A DNA stretch of 45,471 bases from CAYUJH01 sp964394585. GTDB taxonomy: Bacteria > Bacteroidota > Bacteroidia > Cytophagales > Flammeovirgaceae. The stretch spans positions 1 through 45,471 of the forward strand of contig CAYMYI010000023.1 of NCBI GenBank assembly GCA_964394585.1, read 5' to 3'. The position numbers and the translations under genes were made by a program. Position 1 is the stretch's first letter. Every line of letters begins with the position of its first letter. Below are positions 33,555-42,780 of the stretch, piece after piece. The notes under the pieces were generated by a model. The model was not told the origin of the DNA, ran no database searches, and was given only the letters and a program-made list of their open reading frames with translations.

Positions 33555-33601
33555 AGCTTAATCGGTTTAGTTATGGAAATTTTTTCTATAAACAGGTGGA
33601 T

Positions 33602-33629
33602 AAAAAAACGGCTCACTGAAAGTAAGCCG
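33602..33629 (-). terminator. Terminator-like hairpin in the protease-greA gap
   Basis: On the minus strand CGGCTTAC (33629-33622), loop TTTCA, GTGAGCCG (33616-33609; one G-U pair) is followed by seven T residues (33608-33602). It can end the protease transcript, but it also sits 48 bp before the greA start, downstream of a candidate promoter. Confidence 0.8.
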
Positions 33630-33665
33630 CTGTATATTGTACAGATTTGTAATTGCTTGTTCTCA

Positions 33666-33696
33666 CAAAATTAACAAACGATTAGACGAAGAACAA
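33666..33696 (-). promoter_or_regulatory. Candidate Bacteroidota promoter upstream of greA
   Basis: On the minus strand TTG (33696-33694), 20-nt spacer, TAATTTTG (33673-33666) fits the Bacteroidota consensus. If active, transcripts must read through the hairpin at 33602-33629 to reach greA. Confidence 0.5.
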
Positions 33697-33721
33697 GTGT
33701 ATATACGCTTGCTGAACGCGT

Positions 33722-35749
33722 TTAACCAATATTAGCAATAATCAAATCGGTTAAAATTTGAATACCGTTACGCAGGTAAATGTCTTCTGTTAATACCTTA
33801 GGAAGCGGCTTGGGCGTTTCCGACGAATCAATTTTTTGCCCCGTGAGGGTTTCCTTTTCTGCCGCTTGTTCTTCTTGGCGTTGTTGGCGTAGTTTGGCTT
33901 CATTAAGCGGAATGAGGTCGTTATCTTCCTCGCTTTTCGCTTTCTCGATTTCTTTGATGAGTTCCTGCATTTCCGTATCGCTGGCAATCCGTTCGAGGTA
34001 GGCTTCGTGAAGTCGGTCGATGAGTTTTTCGTTCACATCTGCCACTGTTTGGTACGTTGCGGGCTCAATTTCATCCCAGGGTAAAGCGCTAGGCTGCGAA
34101 CTTTCTCCATACAAATTGGCATCGTACGGCGAAGGAAATGCAATGTCGGGTAATACGCCTCGGTGTTGTGTACTACTTCCGTTTACGCGGTAGTACTTTG
34201 CCAAAGTAAGGTTAAGCTGCCCTTGCTTATCAGAAGTAGCGTTGGGAAGATAGCGGGCTAGATCTACAATATTTTGCACGGTCCCTTTTCCATAGGTTTG
34301 CTCGCCAACCACAATGCCTCGTTGGTAATCTTGCATGGCTCCTGCAAAAATCTCTGATGCCGAAGCGCTGAACCGATTTACAAGTACTAACAGTGGGCCT
34401 TCGTATACCTGTGTGGTGTCGGGGTCGGTACCTAGTTCGATAGAGCCATCGGCGTTGCGCACTTGAACCATAGGTCCTTGGGGTACAAATAAGCCGGCGA
34501 GTTCAATGGCTTCGAGTAAAGCGCCTCCTCCGTTGTTGCGTAAATCCATAACAATGCCTTGTACGCCTTCTTTTTGCATGTCGAGGAGTAGTTTGCGTAC
34601 ATCGCGTGAAGTGCTTTTGTAGTCGGTTTCGCCACGCATTTGGGCATCGAAGTCCATGTAAAAAGAAGGTACGGTGATCACTCCTAGTTTGTAAAGCTCG
34701 TTGTTACGAGGGAATTCGATGATTTGGCTCGTAGCCGATTGTTCTTCAAGTTTGATGATGTCGCGTATGAGGATTAGCTCTTGCGTAGGGTCAGCGTTTT
34801 GCGCTTCTGCAGGTAGAATTTGCAAGCGCACGGTAGTGCCTTTATCGCCGCGAATGAGTTGGATGACGTCGTCGAGTCGCCAACCAATCACGTCGATCAT
34901 TTCGCCTTCTATTCCCTGAGCCACCCCAACGATGCGGTCGTTTTCTTTGAGTTGCTTGCTTTTGAAAGCAGGGCCACCAGGGGTAATCCGCGTTACGGTC
35001 GTATATTCGTTTTCGAGGCGGAGGGTCGCCCCAATCCCTTCTAACTGTCGGCTCATCCGAATTTTAAAATTATCGGTAGAAATGGGCGATAAATAGCTGG
35101 TATGTGGATCAAACACTTCGGTGAATGCCCCCATAAAAAGCTGAAATACGTCTTCGCTATTGTACTGCTCGATGGTTTTTTGGTAGCGGTCGTATCGCTG
35201 TTGTAACACTTCGGTGATTGGAGCGCGTTCTTTGCCCGAAACTTTCAAGCGAAGCACTTGATTTTTGATATGTTTCCGCCATATTTCGTCCAACTCTTGG
35301 GAGGTTTCTGCCCAGGTAGCGTCCGAGCGGTCGGCATCGTAGTATTCATCCAATGAAAAATCGAAGTCATTTTCTACCAGCTGAGCCATGTGTTCCATCC
35401 GTAGTAAGAATCGTTCTTTAAATCGGTTAAAAATCGCATAGGGAATTTCGAGTTGCCCGAGGGCGATGTAGTCGTCGAAGCTGCTCCGGTGCCGATCAAA
35501 TTCGGCAATATCACTTGCTAAAAAATAGAGTTTGTTGGGGTCGAGTGCTGCCAAGTAATTCTCATAACATACATCGGATACAGAGTCGGTTAAAGCTACA
35601 TTGGCATAGTGATTAAAATTGATGAGCCCTGCTACTAGGCGTGCTCGGTTGGATAGTTCTGGAGTGGGGGCGGTTGGCGTAGTAGTTTGCCCATACGCGG
35701 AAAGGTAGGCAAAGCACCATGTCCACAGTATTAATAGGTACTTTTTCAT
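33722..35749 (-). CDS. Carboxy-terminal processing (tail-specific, Prc-type) protease
   Basis: A 675-residue S41-family periplasmic protease of the Prc/Tsp type. It has a signal peptide (about 1-20), an N-terminal helical domain (about 30-215, with LDPNKLYFLASDI and the FMGAFTEVFDPHTSYLSP segment), a PDZ domain (about 230-315), the S41 catalytic domain with Ser463 in NRFSASASEIFAG and Lys488 in EQTYGKGTVQ, and a C-terminal helical DUF3340-like domain (about 530-675). Spacing between Ser and Lys (25) equals that of E. coli Prc. Such enzymes degrade SsrA-tagged or mis-folded periplasmic proteins and control cell-wall hydrolases. It is followed by the terminator described above and by greA. Confidence 0.95.
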   Translation of the reverse strand: MKKYLLILWTWCFAYLSAYGQTTTPTAPTPELSNRARLVAGLINFNHYANVALTDSVSDVCYENYLAALDPNKLYFLASDIAEFDRHRSSFDDYIALGQLEIPYAIFNRFKERFLLRMEHMAQLVENDFDFSLDEYYDADRSDATWAETSQELDEIWRKHIKNQVLRLKVSGKERAPITEVLQQRYDRYQKTIEQYNSEDVFQLFMGAFTEVFDPHTSYLSPISTDNFKIRMSRQLEGIGATLRLENEYTTVTRITPGGPAFKSKQLKENDRIVGVAQGIEGEMIDVIGWRLDDVIQLIRGDKGTTVRLQILPAEAQNADPTQELILIRDIIKLEEQSATSQIIEFPRNNELYKLGVITVPSFYMDFDAQMRGETDYKSTSRDVRKLLLDMQKEGVQGIVMDLRNNGGGALLEAIELAGLFVPQGPMVQVRNADGSIELGTDPDTTQVYEGPLLVLVNRFSASASEIFAGAMQDYQRGIVVGEQTYGKGTVQNIVDLARYLPNATSDKQGQLNLTLAKYYRVNGSSTQHRGVLPDIAFPSPYDANLYGESSQPSALPWDEIEPATYQTVADVNEKLIDRLHEAYLERIASDTEMQELIKEIEKAKSEEDNDLIPLNEAKLRQQRQEEQAAEKETLTGQKIDSSETPKPLPKVLTEDIYLRNGIQILTDLIIANIG

Positions 35750-36031
35750 ATAATTAATTTTGGTTTATACATCTGATGGATTGAAGTGTACTTTCCCATA
35801 CGCAACTGGGTATAGCACAGTTCTTGGACTTGTTTTAAAAGGAAAATTGCACAATAAGGTAATTTAAGGAAAGGGGGAAAGGTTCGCAACTGAAAGCTAC
35901 AGCGGTTCTCTAATTCTGTACATTAGTGGTTAGTAGCCTCGATAAACTGCAAGTCAATACGTTTTGAGGAACCCCTTGAAAATGTAAATTCTTTCCGAAA
36001 GAAGTAGCAGATTCCTTATATTAGAAATTTA
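35750..36031. other. Intergenic region before the HPt gene
   Basis: This stretch separates the divergent protease and HPt genes. It has a plus-strand TAATTTTG box close to the protease start but no -33 partner and no hairpin, tRNA or ORF that I can support. If the HPt start is the later TTG at 36104, the empty stretch is 354 bp. Confidence 0.5.
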
Positions 36032-36466
36032 TTGATAAGACTTACTCGAACATTTATCGTTTTCACTATTTGGTTTATAAACCTTTCTAAATTCTTCAAC
36101 ACCTTGCAAAAAGATACGATCCAACCCGATTTTGATTTTGGCCAATTGTACGATATGACCGGTGGCGACCCTGAAATTATTCGTAATCTGTTACAGGTAA
36201 TGCGCAAGAACTTAACGGACTACCCTCCGCAGATACATTCGTTTGGAGAAACTAATGATTGGGTTGCGATGGGGCAATTAGCGCATAAGCTCAAATCATC
36301 GATAGCGTATTTAGGGTTCGATGGATTCACCGAAACGCTCTCAACACTTGAAAAAGTACCGCACGATGGTTTGTTGGTGGCAAAAGTGCCTGAGCTTCTC
36401 ACATTACTTTACAAATACACCAAAGTTACTTTACAGGAAATCGATGCGGAGTTGAGCCGCCTGTAG
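36032..36466 (+). CDS. HPt-domain phosphotransfer protein
   Basis: A small histidine-phosphotransfer protein with the acceptor histidine in MGQLAHKLKSSIAYLG (H85 from the TTG at 36032, codon 36284-36286). The four-helix HPt domain begins at about FDFGQLYDMTGGDPEII and ends at about residue 140. It relays phosphate from a hybrid kinase's receiver to a response regulator. No ATG precedes the domain: both candidate starts are TTG, at 36032 (144 residues, with a hydrophobic leader) or at 36104 (120 residues, exactly the domain). I favour the shorter form on domain grounds, but the coordinates here give the longer frame. The nearest kinase, 2.3 kb away, is not a hybrid. Confidence 0.82.
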   Translation: MIRLTRTFIVFTIWFINLSKFFNTLQKDTIQPDFDFGQLYDMTGGDPEIIRNLLQVMRKNLTDYPPQIHSFGETNDWVAMGQLAHKLKSSIAYLGFDGFTETLSTLEKVPHDGLLVAKVPELLTLLYKYTKVTLQEIDAELSRL

Positions 36467-36485
36467 GCAAACTGCTCCAGAGTAA

Positions 36486-38351
36486 TTAGAGTTTACGTTG
36501 GTACTCGGTGGTGTTGCCGCTTTCGTCGGTAACGGTGAGCTGAAAAGTACCTTGTAGGGCAACATCTTCGGCGGGGAGTTCTAGCCATAGCAAATCGCGC
36601 TTGTGATCGTGCCGCATAAGCACCCATTTGCCGTTGAGTGTGGCACGGTAGCCGGCAATTCCGGAAATCTTGTCTTCTACTTTAAATACCAGGCTGCGAC
36701 TTGTCCGATTGATGAGCCGCACCTGCGGTTTTTCGTCATCAGTACTTAAGAAAAAACTACCCAACGTAATGGTTTTGAACACGATGGTGTTCCCTTGCCA
36801 CTCCCCGCCTACGTATGAGGGTCTGCCATAACGGTTGAAGGTAAACACCCGCAGATTTTCGCGCTCAGCAGCAGCAATGTTGGGGATCCACCGAACGGTA
36901 ATTGGGCGGAACAGTGGAGTCAATCGGTTCTGAATGTGTAAAGAGCCTTCTTCTTCGAAAAGTTGCAAGTGGAGGGTATCAAATAGTGCCTCTTTGGGAA
37001 ACTCCAGGGTTACTTTGGGCTGATAGAGCATAAAACGCCCCCCTGAAGGCACAGAAGCAACCAGATGAGTGGGGTAGGCTTCATCGCCTACGAGAAGCTC
37101 TTTAGGGATCCCTTTGCGCAAATCCCAAAGAAAGGTACTACCTCCCTCGGTAGTATATGCAGCAGGTAGTTTTGGGAAAAAATATTCGAAAACGGCATGG
37201 GCTGTATCGGCTTGTTGTGGGGTTTGTAGTTTGAGCACATTGCCTTCAACTGTAAGCCGGGGCTGAAGCTTCGAGCGGTTTGTTACAGGAGGCACTTCCC
37301 CCTTCACTTGGCAGAAGAGGGTACTTTGGTTGCCGTGGCTATCCCACAAACGTACTTCGATATCATACGTTTTGCCTTCTTCAATGTACAACCTACCATG
37401 CAACTCGGGTCGCTCGAAAATGGGCAGGGGGTTGCCATCGGCAATGTAGCACCGCTGAAATTTATCTCGGGTTTCTTCCCACGCCGGATAATGGGTGAAG
37501 GCATGCATCCCGCGATTTTTTCCAAAAGGGATTGCATTGAGGTGGTGGGAGTAGTGTAAGGAGTCGTTCACGAAGAGAGCTACCTTATTAATTCCATATT
37601 CATTGTAAGTTCCATTGGCACGGTCGATGCCTTCAAACTCTAACCCAACCCAGCCTTTTGCGGCAATCGGTTTTGAATACCGAAAAGTGTTTCCACTTTG
37701 CCATACCCGGAGGGTGAGCCGCTCGTGTTTCCCTTCAATGCGTGTATCGATATCGAGCGGTTGCCATGCAATGCGCGACACGGTAGGGCTTAGGTTATCT
37801 ACCAATTCAGAAAATTGAAAATAGATGGGGTTAATGGGTTCTTCGGCTTCGTTGCGAATTTCGAAATGCAGATGAGGTCCCCCCGATGAACCCGAGTTTC
37901 CCGAGTAGGCAATTACATCGCCTTGTTTCCAAGAGAACAAGTCTTTGGGGACTTGAATATCGATTTCGAAAGCTTGGAGCGCATAGTGTTGTTTTAACAC
38001 ATACACTTGTATTTCTTCAGCGAAACGCTGCAAGTGCGCATATACGGTGGTATGTCCGTTGGGATGAGTGAGGTATAGCACATTCCCGTAGCCATACGAA
38101 GAAACTTTAATACGAGAGATGTAGCCATCGGCAGCAGCATGTACGGGTAAACCTTCTACGCCGTCGGTTTTGATATCGAGCCCGCCGTGGAAATGGTTGG
38201 CGCGTAGTTCTGCCATAGTCCCTGCCAAATAGTTGCGCTCTCCGGGTTTGATGGGGAACAGATAAGGGTTTTCAGGGGCTGTTTGCGCATACCCAAACAA
38301 AGCCAATAAGCAAAGAAAAACCCCAAGTGGGGCAAGCGTTTTCAAGAACAT
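36486..38351 (-). CDS. M23-family metallopeptidase (LytM-type) with C-terminal beta domains
   Basis: A 621-residue exported peptidase. From ATG 38351 it has a signal peptide (about residues 1-23, ending GYAQ). The M23/LytM domain follows (about 45-185) with zinc ligands H55 and D59 in NHFHGGLDIKT, H106 in VYAHLQ and H160-x-H162 in GGPHLHFEIRN. The remaining 430 residues look like beta-sandwich modules (Bacteroidota-type C-terminal extension). It should cut peptidoglycan cross-links or act as a scaffold. An in-frame start 87 bp upstream would place 29 polar residues before the signal peptide, so 38351 is preferred. It converges with the HPt gene 19 bp away. Confidence 0.93.
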   Translation of the reverse strand: MFLKTLAPLGVFLCLLALFGYAQTAPENPYLFPIKPGERNYLAGTMAELRANHFHGGLDIKTDGVEGLPVHAAADGYISRIKVSSYGYGNVLYLTHPNGHTTVYAHLQRFAEEIQVYVLKQHYALQAFEIDIQVPKDLFSWKQGDVIAYSGNSGSSGGPHLHFEIRNEAEEPINPIYFQFSELVDNLSPTVSRIAWQPLDIDTRIEGKHERLTLRVWQSGNTFRYSKPIAAKGWVGLEFEGIDRANGTYNEYGINKVALFVNDSLHYSHHLNAIPFGKNRGMHAFTHYPAWEETRDKFQRCYIADGNPLPIFERPELHGRLYIEEGKTYDIEVRLWDSHGNQSTLFCQVKGEVPPVTNRSKLQPRLTVEGNVLKLQTPQQADTAHAVFEYFFPKLPAAYTTEGGSTFLWDLRKGIPKELLVGDEAYPTHLVASVPSGGRFMLYQPKVTLEFPKEALFDTLHLQLFEEEGSLHIQNRLTPLFRPITVRWIPNIAAAERENLRVFTFNRYGRPSYVGGEWQGNTIVFKTITLGSFFLSTDDEKPQVRLINRTSRSLVFKVEDKISGIAGYRATLNGKWVLMRHDHKRDLLWLELPAEDVALQGTFQLTVTDESGNTTEYQRKL

Positions 38352-38719
38352 AAGCGCGGGAATCGGTTGAATTGTTAGGAATTTAACACGGTTGAATGCC
38401 TTTTTTGCAATAGAAGGAGTTTTTGCAGCGAACTGCAAATTTTGAGTAGCAGAAAACGGCTAGGGGGCTACGTTACAATCTGCACTATCCTAGCGAATAG
38501 AGGTGTGAAAATATTACCTAAAACCCTGCTTACGGATAGCTCTTTTATTCCTATAAAGTTTATTGGGAAAAATTTGCCCATCTCAACCATTCAAGAGCAA
38601 TAGAGCTTAACACAGAACAACTGAAAATTATACAACTATCTGGGTAGAATTACAGGTTCTGTATTAGGGTAAATAAGTAGGAATATCGTAGCAATTGCCC
38701 TAAATTTAGCGCATTATTA
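38352..38719. other. Intergenic region between the M23 peptidase and the kinase gene
   Basis: A 368-bp divergent gap (281 bp if the M23 gene starts at 38438). I see no ORF, tRNA, strong hairpin or complete Bacteroidota promoter. It must contain both promoters. Confidence 0.5.
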
Positions 38720-40987
38720 ATGCCGTTCATTATGCCTGAATTGTCGCAACAACATCTTTTAGAAATCCTAAAAACAGAAGCCATAGGAGTTTTCCAATTC
38801 GACCTTACCTCAGGCACTTTCTCCATGGACGATACATATGCCGCTTTTCTAGGATATGAAAAGGAAGAACTCAATAGTATAGAAGCGTGGCGGCTTCTTA
38901 TTCATTCGGAGTATACAGAGAAAATTAACGGTGTACTTACTGGTTTTTTAGAAAAAACTGATTCGCCGGTTACCGTAGAGATGGCTCTGCAACACAAAAA
39001 GGGTCATTTCGTGTGGGCGAAGTCTACGTTTTTGAAAAATGATGATGGAAGCATTACGTGTGCGAGCATAGATATTTCCGAGGCACGCGAAAGCAATCAT
39101 CTCTTCACGGAAAAGTTGTACCGTACTGCGTTCGATAACTTAAATGAGGAAGTACACTTATGGGAGGTACTTCGAGATAAAACAGGAAATATACAAACCT
39201 GGAAATTAGTGGATGCAAATCGGTTGGCATTAAAAACATGGCAGAAAAAAGAGGAGGTTATCGGTAAAACGGCAAACGAAATTTTTGGAGCCGATGCTAC
39301 GCAAACCTTTATGCCAATTGTTGAAAAAATATATTCCACCGGATTGCCCGAGCAATGGCAAGCCTATTTTCCGCCAACTCGGCAGTACTTATCAATGAGC
39401 AGCATACCAATAGGCGATTTTTTCATTTCAACGGGTAAAGATATTACAGAAGCCAAACAAGCCGAGCAGCAGCTCATCCAAGCTAAAGAAAAAGTAGAAG
39501 AATCGGAGCGTCGCCTGATGCTTGCCGCCCAATCGGCACAATTGGGTATTTGGGATTGGAATGTGAAAGAAAATCGGCTAACGTGGGACGACCGAATGTA
39601 TGAACTGTATGGAGTAGATAAAAATTCCCCCCTAAAAACGGTTGAATTATGGTCAGAAGGGGTACATCCTGATGATAAAGAAAAAGCCACAGCACGTTTA
39701 CAAGATGCTTTAGCGGGTAAAGCAAGTTTTGATACTACTTTTAGAGTAATACACCCTGATGGCAAAATAGCACATATTAAAGCGGATGGATTAGTGCTCA
39801 GAGATGTTCAAGGCAATGCTACTCGAATGATCGGCATCAACCGCGATATCACAGAGGTTAAACGCAAAGAGTTGGCATTACAAAAAGAGAAGGAGCGAGC
39901 GGAAAGAACGGCGGTGGAGCTACGGGAATCGCAAAAAGTAGCGTCGCTAGGTAGTTGGTATCTCGATTTAGCTACTAACGAATTAACCTGGAGCGAAGAA
40001 TTATACAAAATATTTGGTTTTAATCCCGATTTACCCATCCCTGCGTACACCGAGCACATGAAGCGTTTTACTCCCGAAAGTTGGGATATGTTATTGGAAG
40101 CTGTAAAAAAAACACGCGAAACCGGCGAGCCTTATGAACTCGAATTAGAGATGGTAACAGCAGGCAAAAAAGGCAAAGGTTGGATGTGGTTGAAAGGAGA
40201 AGCGGTTTTTGATAATCAGAAAAATATTATTGGCTTAAGAGGGGTCAATCAAGATATCACTGAACAGAAAATGCGGGAAAAGGAAATGCAACATCAAAAT
40301 GAAGCTTTAAAAAAGGTAAATGCCGAGTTAGATAATTTTGTGTATAGGGTCTCGCACGATTTACGAGCGCCCATTACCTCTTCGTTAGGATTAACATCGC
40401 TTTGTATCGATTTGTGTTCAGAACCCGAGGTGAAGGATTTACTCCATAAACAACTGAAAAGCCTGCATAAGCTAGATACGTTCATTTACGATATTCTAAA
40501 TTATTCGAGAAATACGCGTTTAGAACTTCAAAAAAAGCCCATTGATTTTAAAAGCTTTATCGAGGAAATTACCCACCAATACACGGCAACCTATAGCAGC
40601 GTAGAGCTGCGCATAAGCATAGAAGAACAAGCTCCGTTAGTTACCGATGAAACTCGCCTGACGATGATATTTAACAATCTCATTTCCAATGCTTTCAAAT
40701 TTTTAGCGCCTTACAAGAAAACCTCTTTCATTGAAATTAATGCCGATATAAAACCCGAAATTGCCCTTATTAAAGTTACTGATAACGGCATAGGAATTCA
40801 ACAAGAATATTTAGACCAAATATTCAATATGTTTTTTAGAGCAACGGATAGAAACTATGGTTCAGGCTTAGGCTTGTACATTACGAAAGAAGCCGTTGAA
40901 AAGATGGGAGGGACTATCAGCGTTGAGTCGGACTATGAAGAAGGAACGAGTTTTACCGTTACCTTACCCAATAATAGCACTTCGTAG
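38720..40987 (+). CDS. Soluble PAS-domain sensor histidine kinase
   Basis: A 755-residue kinase with no transmembrane segment or signal peptide, so it senses a cytoplasmic signal. Four PAS/PAC units are visible (about 10-125, 130-245, 260-385, 400-515), marked by repeated DITEAK/DITEVK/DITEQK PAC ends, and LGIWDWNVKENRLTWDDRMY and LGSWYLDLATNELTW starts. A short coiled coil leads to the HisKA domain with H546 in YRVSHDLRAPIT. The HATPase domain has N box FNNLISNAFKF (near 652), G1 TDNGIGIQ (688-692) and G2 GSGLGLYITKE (near 714). It is not hybrid, since no receiver domain is attached. Its partner regulator is not evident in the window. Confidence 0.95.
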   Translation: MPFIMPELSQQHLLEILKTEAIGVFQFDLTSGTFSMDDTYAAFLGYEKEELNSIEAWRLLIHSEYTEKINGVLTGFLEKTDSPVTVEMALQHKKGHFVWAKSTFLKNDDGSITCASIDISEARESNHLFTEKLYRTAFDNLNEEVHLWEVLRDKTGNIQTWKLVDANRLALKTWQKKEEVIGKTANEIFGADATQTFMPIVEKIYSTGLPEQWQAYFPPTRQYLSMSSIPIGDFFISTGKDITEAKQAEQQLIQAKEKVEESERRLMLAAQSAQLGIWDWNVKENRLTWDDRMYELYGVDKNSPLKTVELWSEGVHPDDKEKATARLQDALAGKASFDTTFRVIHPDGKIAHIKADGLVLRDVQGNATRMIGINRDITEVKRKELALQKEKERAERTAVELRESQKVASLGSWYLDLATNELTWSEELYKIFGFNPDLPIPAYTEHMKRFTPESWDMLLEAVKKTRETGEPYELELEMVTAGKKGKGWMWLKGEAVFDNQKNIIGLRGVNQDITEQKMREKEMQHQNEALKKVNAELDNFVYRVSHDLRAPITSSLGLTSLCIDLCSEPEVKDLLHKQLKSLHKLDTFIYDILNYSRNTRLELQKKPIDFKSFIEEITHQYTATYSSVELRISIEEQAPLVTDETRLTMIFNNLISNAFKFLAPYKKTSFIEINADIKPEIALIKVTDNGIGIQQEYLDQIFNMFFRATDRNYGSGLGLYITKEAVEKMGGTISVESDYEEGTSFTVTLPNNSTS

Positions 40988-41026
40988 CTGTGGGAAGCGT
41001 ACCCATTTTCCAATAGGGTCGTGGGG

Positions 41027-42700
41027 CTACTCTTTGATTGTACGGTACAGTTTGGCAGTGTGGCAACCTTCTTTTTCGAGGGTTATGCCCTTTTGGTGTA
41101 CATAGGGGATTAAATCTGTAAACCGTTTACTCAGCAGCCGTGTATTGCCTGAGTTTTCTATGAGAATATACTCTATAAACGGGAACACTTCGCCTTGAGG
41201 AGGTGTGGGGATCTCGAAGTACCGCTGTACTTGTTGGGTATGAATGGGCGAGCCTAACATCCAACCGGTGAATACCATTTGCAAGGTGTCCATCCGCTCG
41301 CTTACCTCAAACGGGTGAAGCGCTTCCAAGGAAGGGTATGCCCCAATGGGAACATAAACGTAATTGCTGCGAAGGCAGTGCAGTTGCTGTTCTAACTGCT
41401 GTTTGCTGGCTTGGTTTACTGTATTGAAAAATAGAAAGCGGCGTGTGAATAACAAGGTAAAACCGATTGCAAATGCCAATTGCAAAGCTTTTGTAAGAGG
41501 TTTGGTTTTTGCATGGTTCTGAATAAAAACGTAGAAAGAAAAGACGATTAAAGTAAAATATAACCCGAGTACTACCCGATCTTTCATGGTGTTGTTCGCC
41601 GCTAAGAGCAAGCAAATAGCTACAAATGCTACAATAGCCAGGGCAGCTTGCCAATTGGTTCGTGCTTCGGAGAGGAACAAAACGAGCAGAGCGCCCAACA
41701 GTAAAAATATCCTCCAATAGGTATGTAACATGGAGGCAACCAATTGCCCTGGCGGGAGAAAGTTTTGGGGAATCAGTCGCCCTAATTGGTGCAACATGTC
41801 GATGGACATTTCGCTAACAGGGAAGTAATCTTGGTATAGGCTGATTGTATTGCGCGGCACGGGCGTTTCCTGTACTTGCTTGGGGTCGAGGAGAGCGCGA
41901 GCGTAGGGGTTGTCGTCGGGGGTGATAAGCGACCTTGCCTGGTTATACTCCGTGTAAAACTTCCATGCCGGCGTGCTATATGCCATGTGGTGGATTCCCC
42001 AAACGATGCCCAACGTGCAAACCAGCATAGCGCCTAACCGAAGTTTGTAGGCAGTAACAGGATACACAAAAAAGCAACCGAGCAATAGGCTTGCCCCAAA
42101 AAACGACTCAGCACGAATGAGCAATGCCCAAATGAGTAGGCATACGCTTAACAACGTTGTGGTAGAGCGTAACGTAGGTTTTGGTGCTTGTAAGCTACGG
42201 TATAGCAGCAGATAACCAGCTGCCGAAAGGGTGAAAGAAAGGGTAGTAAATTCTACCCGCAGCACAAAATGAATCGCCATCGCAAACACTGCCACTACGT
42301 ACACGAATCCCTGCCAAAAAGAACTATGAGTTTCTTTTACTTCTTTCATAAATACAAAAAGGAGTGTGCTCAGTGCTACTACCTGTGCAAGGGCAAAATG
42401 CAAGGCATACCATTCTATGTGAGGAAACGTACTATATAAGCTGGCTAAGAGATGCCCTAGCAAGATATGGATAAAGAAGGCTTTGGGCTCCGGTGTACCG
42501 GTTACATAGCCAGAGGTAATGAGGAGCATGGCGACGTCGTCGTTTGCTCCAAACGTAATGGGCAGCAGATGGTAGGCTATCCACATCAAAACCGACATGA
42601 CGGAGAGAGTCCATAGAAAAAAGCGTTGATCGCTGCTTATAGCTATGCTGATGGGTAATTTGAAGAGTTGCATGCGATTTTTCGATTCTGCCGTAGACAT
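41027..42700 (-). CDS. Polytopic membrane protein, GT-C-like
   Basis: A 557-residue protein with about eleven hydrophobic segments in its first 410 residues and a soluble C-terminal domain of about 130. The first loop GANDDVAMLLITSGYVTGTPEPK followed by LLGHLLASLYSTFPHIEWYALHF is a pattern shared with a family of predicted GT-C membrane glycosyltransferases; the double Asp in NDD would be the catalytic acid candidate. Substrate and product are unknown. It is separated by 80 bp from the metal ABC permease on the same strand and converges with the kinase gene. Not to be taken as a proven enzyme. Confidence 0.72.
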   Translation of the reverse strand: MSTAESKNRMQLFKLPISIAISSDQRFFLWTLSVMSVLMWIAYHLLPITFGANDDVAMLLITSGYVTGTPEPKAFFIHILLGHLLASLYSTFPHIEWYALHFALAQVVALSTLLFVFMKEVKETHSSFWQGFVYVVAVFAMAIHFVLRVEFTTLSFTLSAAGYLLLYRSLQAPKPTLRSTTTLLSVCLLIWALLIRAESFFGASLLLGCFFVYPVTAYKLRLGAMLVCTLGIVWGIHHMAYSTPAWKFYTEYNQARSLITPDDNPYARALLDPKQVQETPVPRNTISLYQDYFPVSEMSIDMLHQLGRLIPQNFLPPGQLVASMLHTYWRIFLLLGALLVLFLSEARTNWQAALAIVAFVAICLLLAANNTMKDRVVLGLYFTLIVFSFYVFIQNHAKTKPLTKALQLAFAIGFTLLFTRRFLFFNTVNQASKQQLEQQLHCLRSNYVYVPIGAYPSLEALHPFEVSERMDTLQMVFTGWMLGSPIHTQQVQRYFEIPTPPQGEVFPFIEYILIENSGNTRLLSKRFTDLIPYVHQKGITLEKEGCHTAKLYRTIKE

Positions 42701-42780
42701 TGTTGGTTTGGTAATCGTTCCCTCTTATAAAACCTGTAAAGGTTTTGCAAAAGAAGTGCAGCACAGTTGACTACAGCGAG

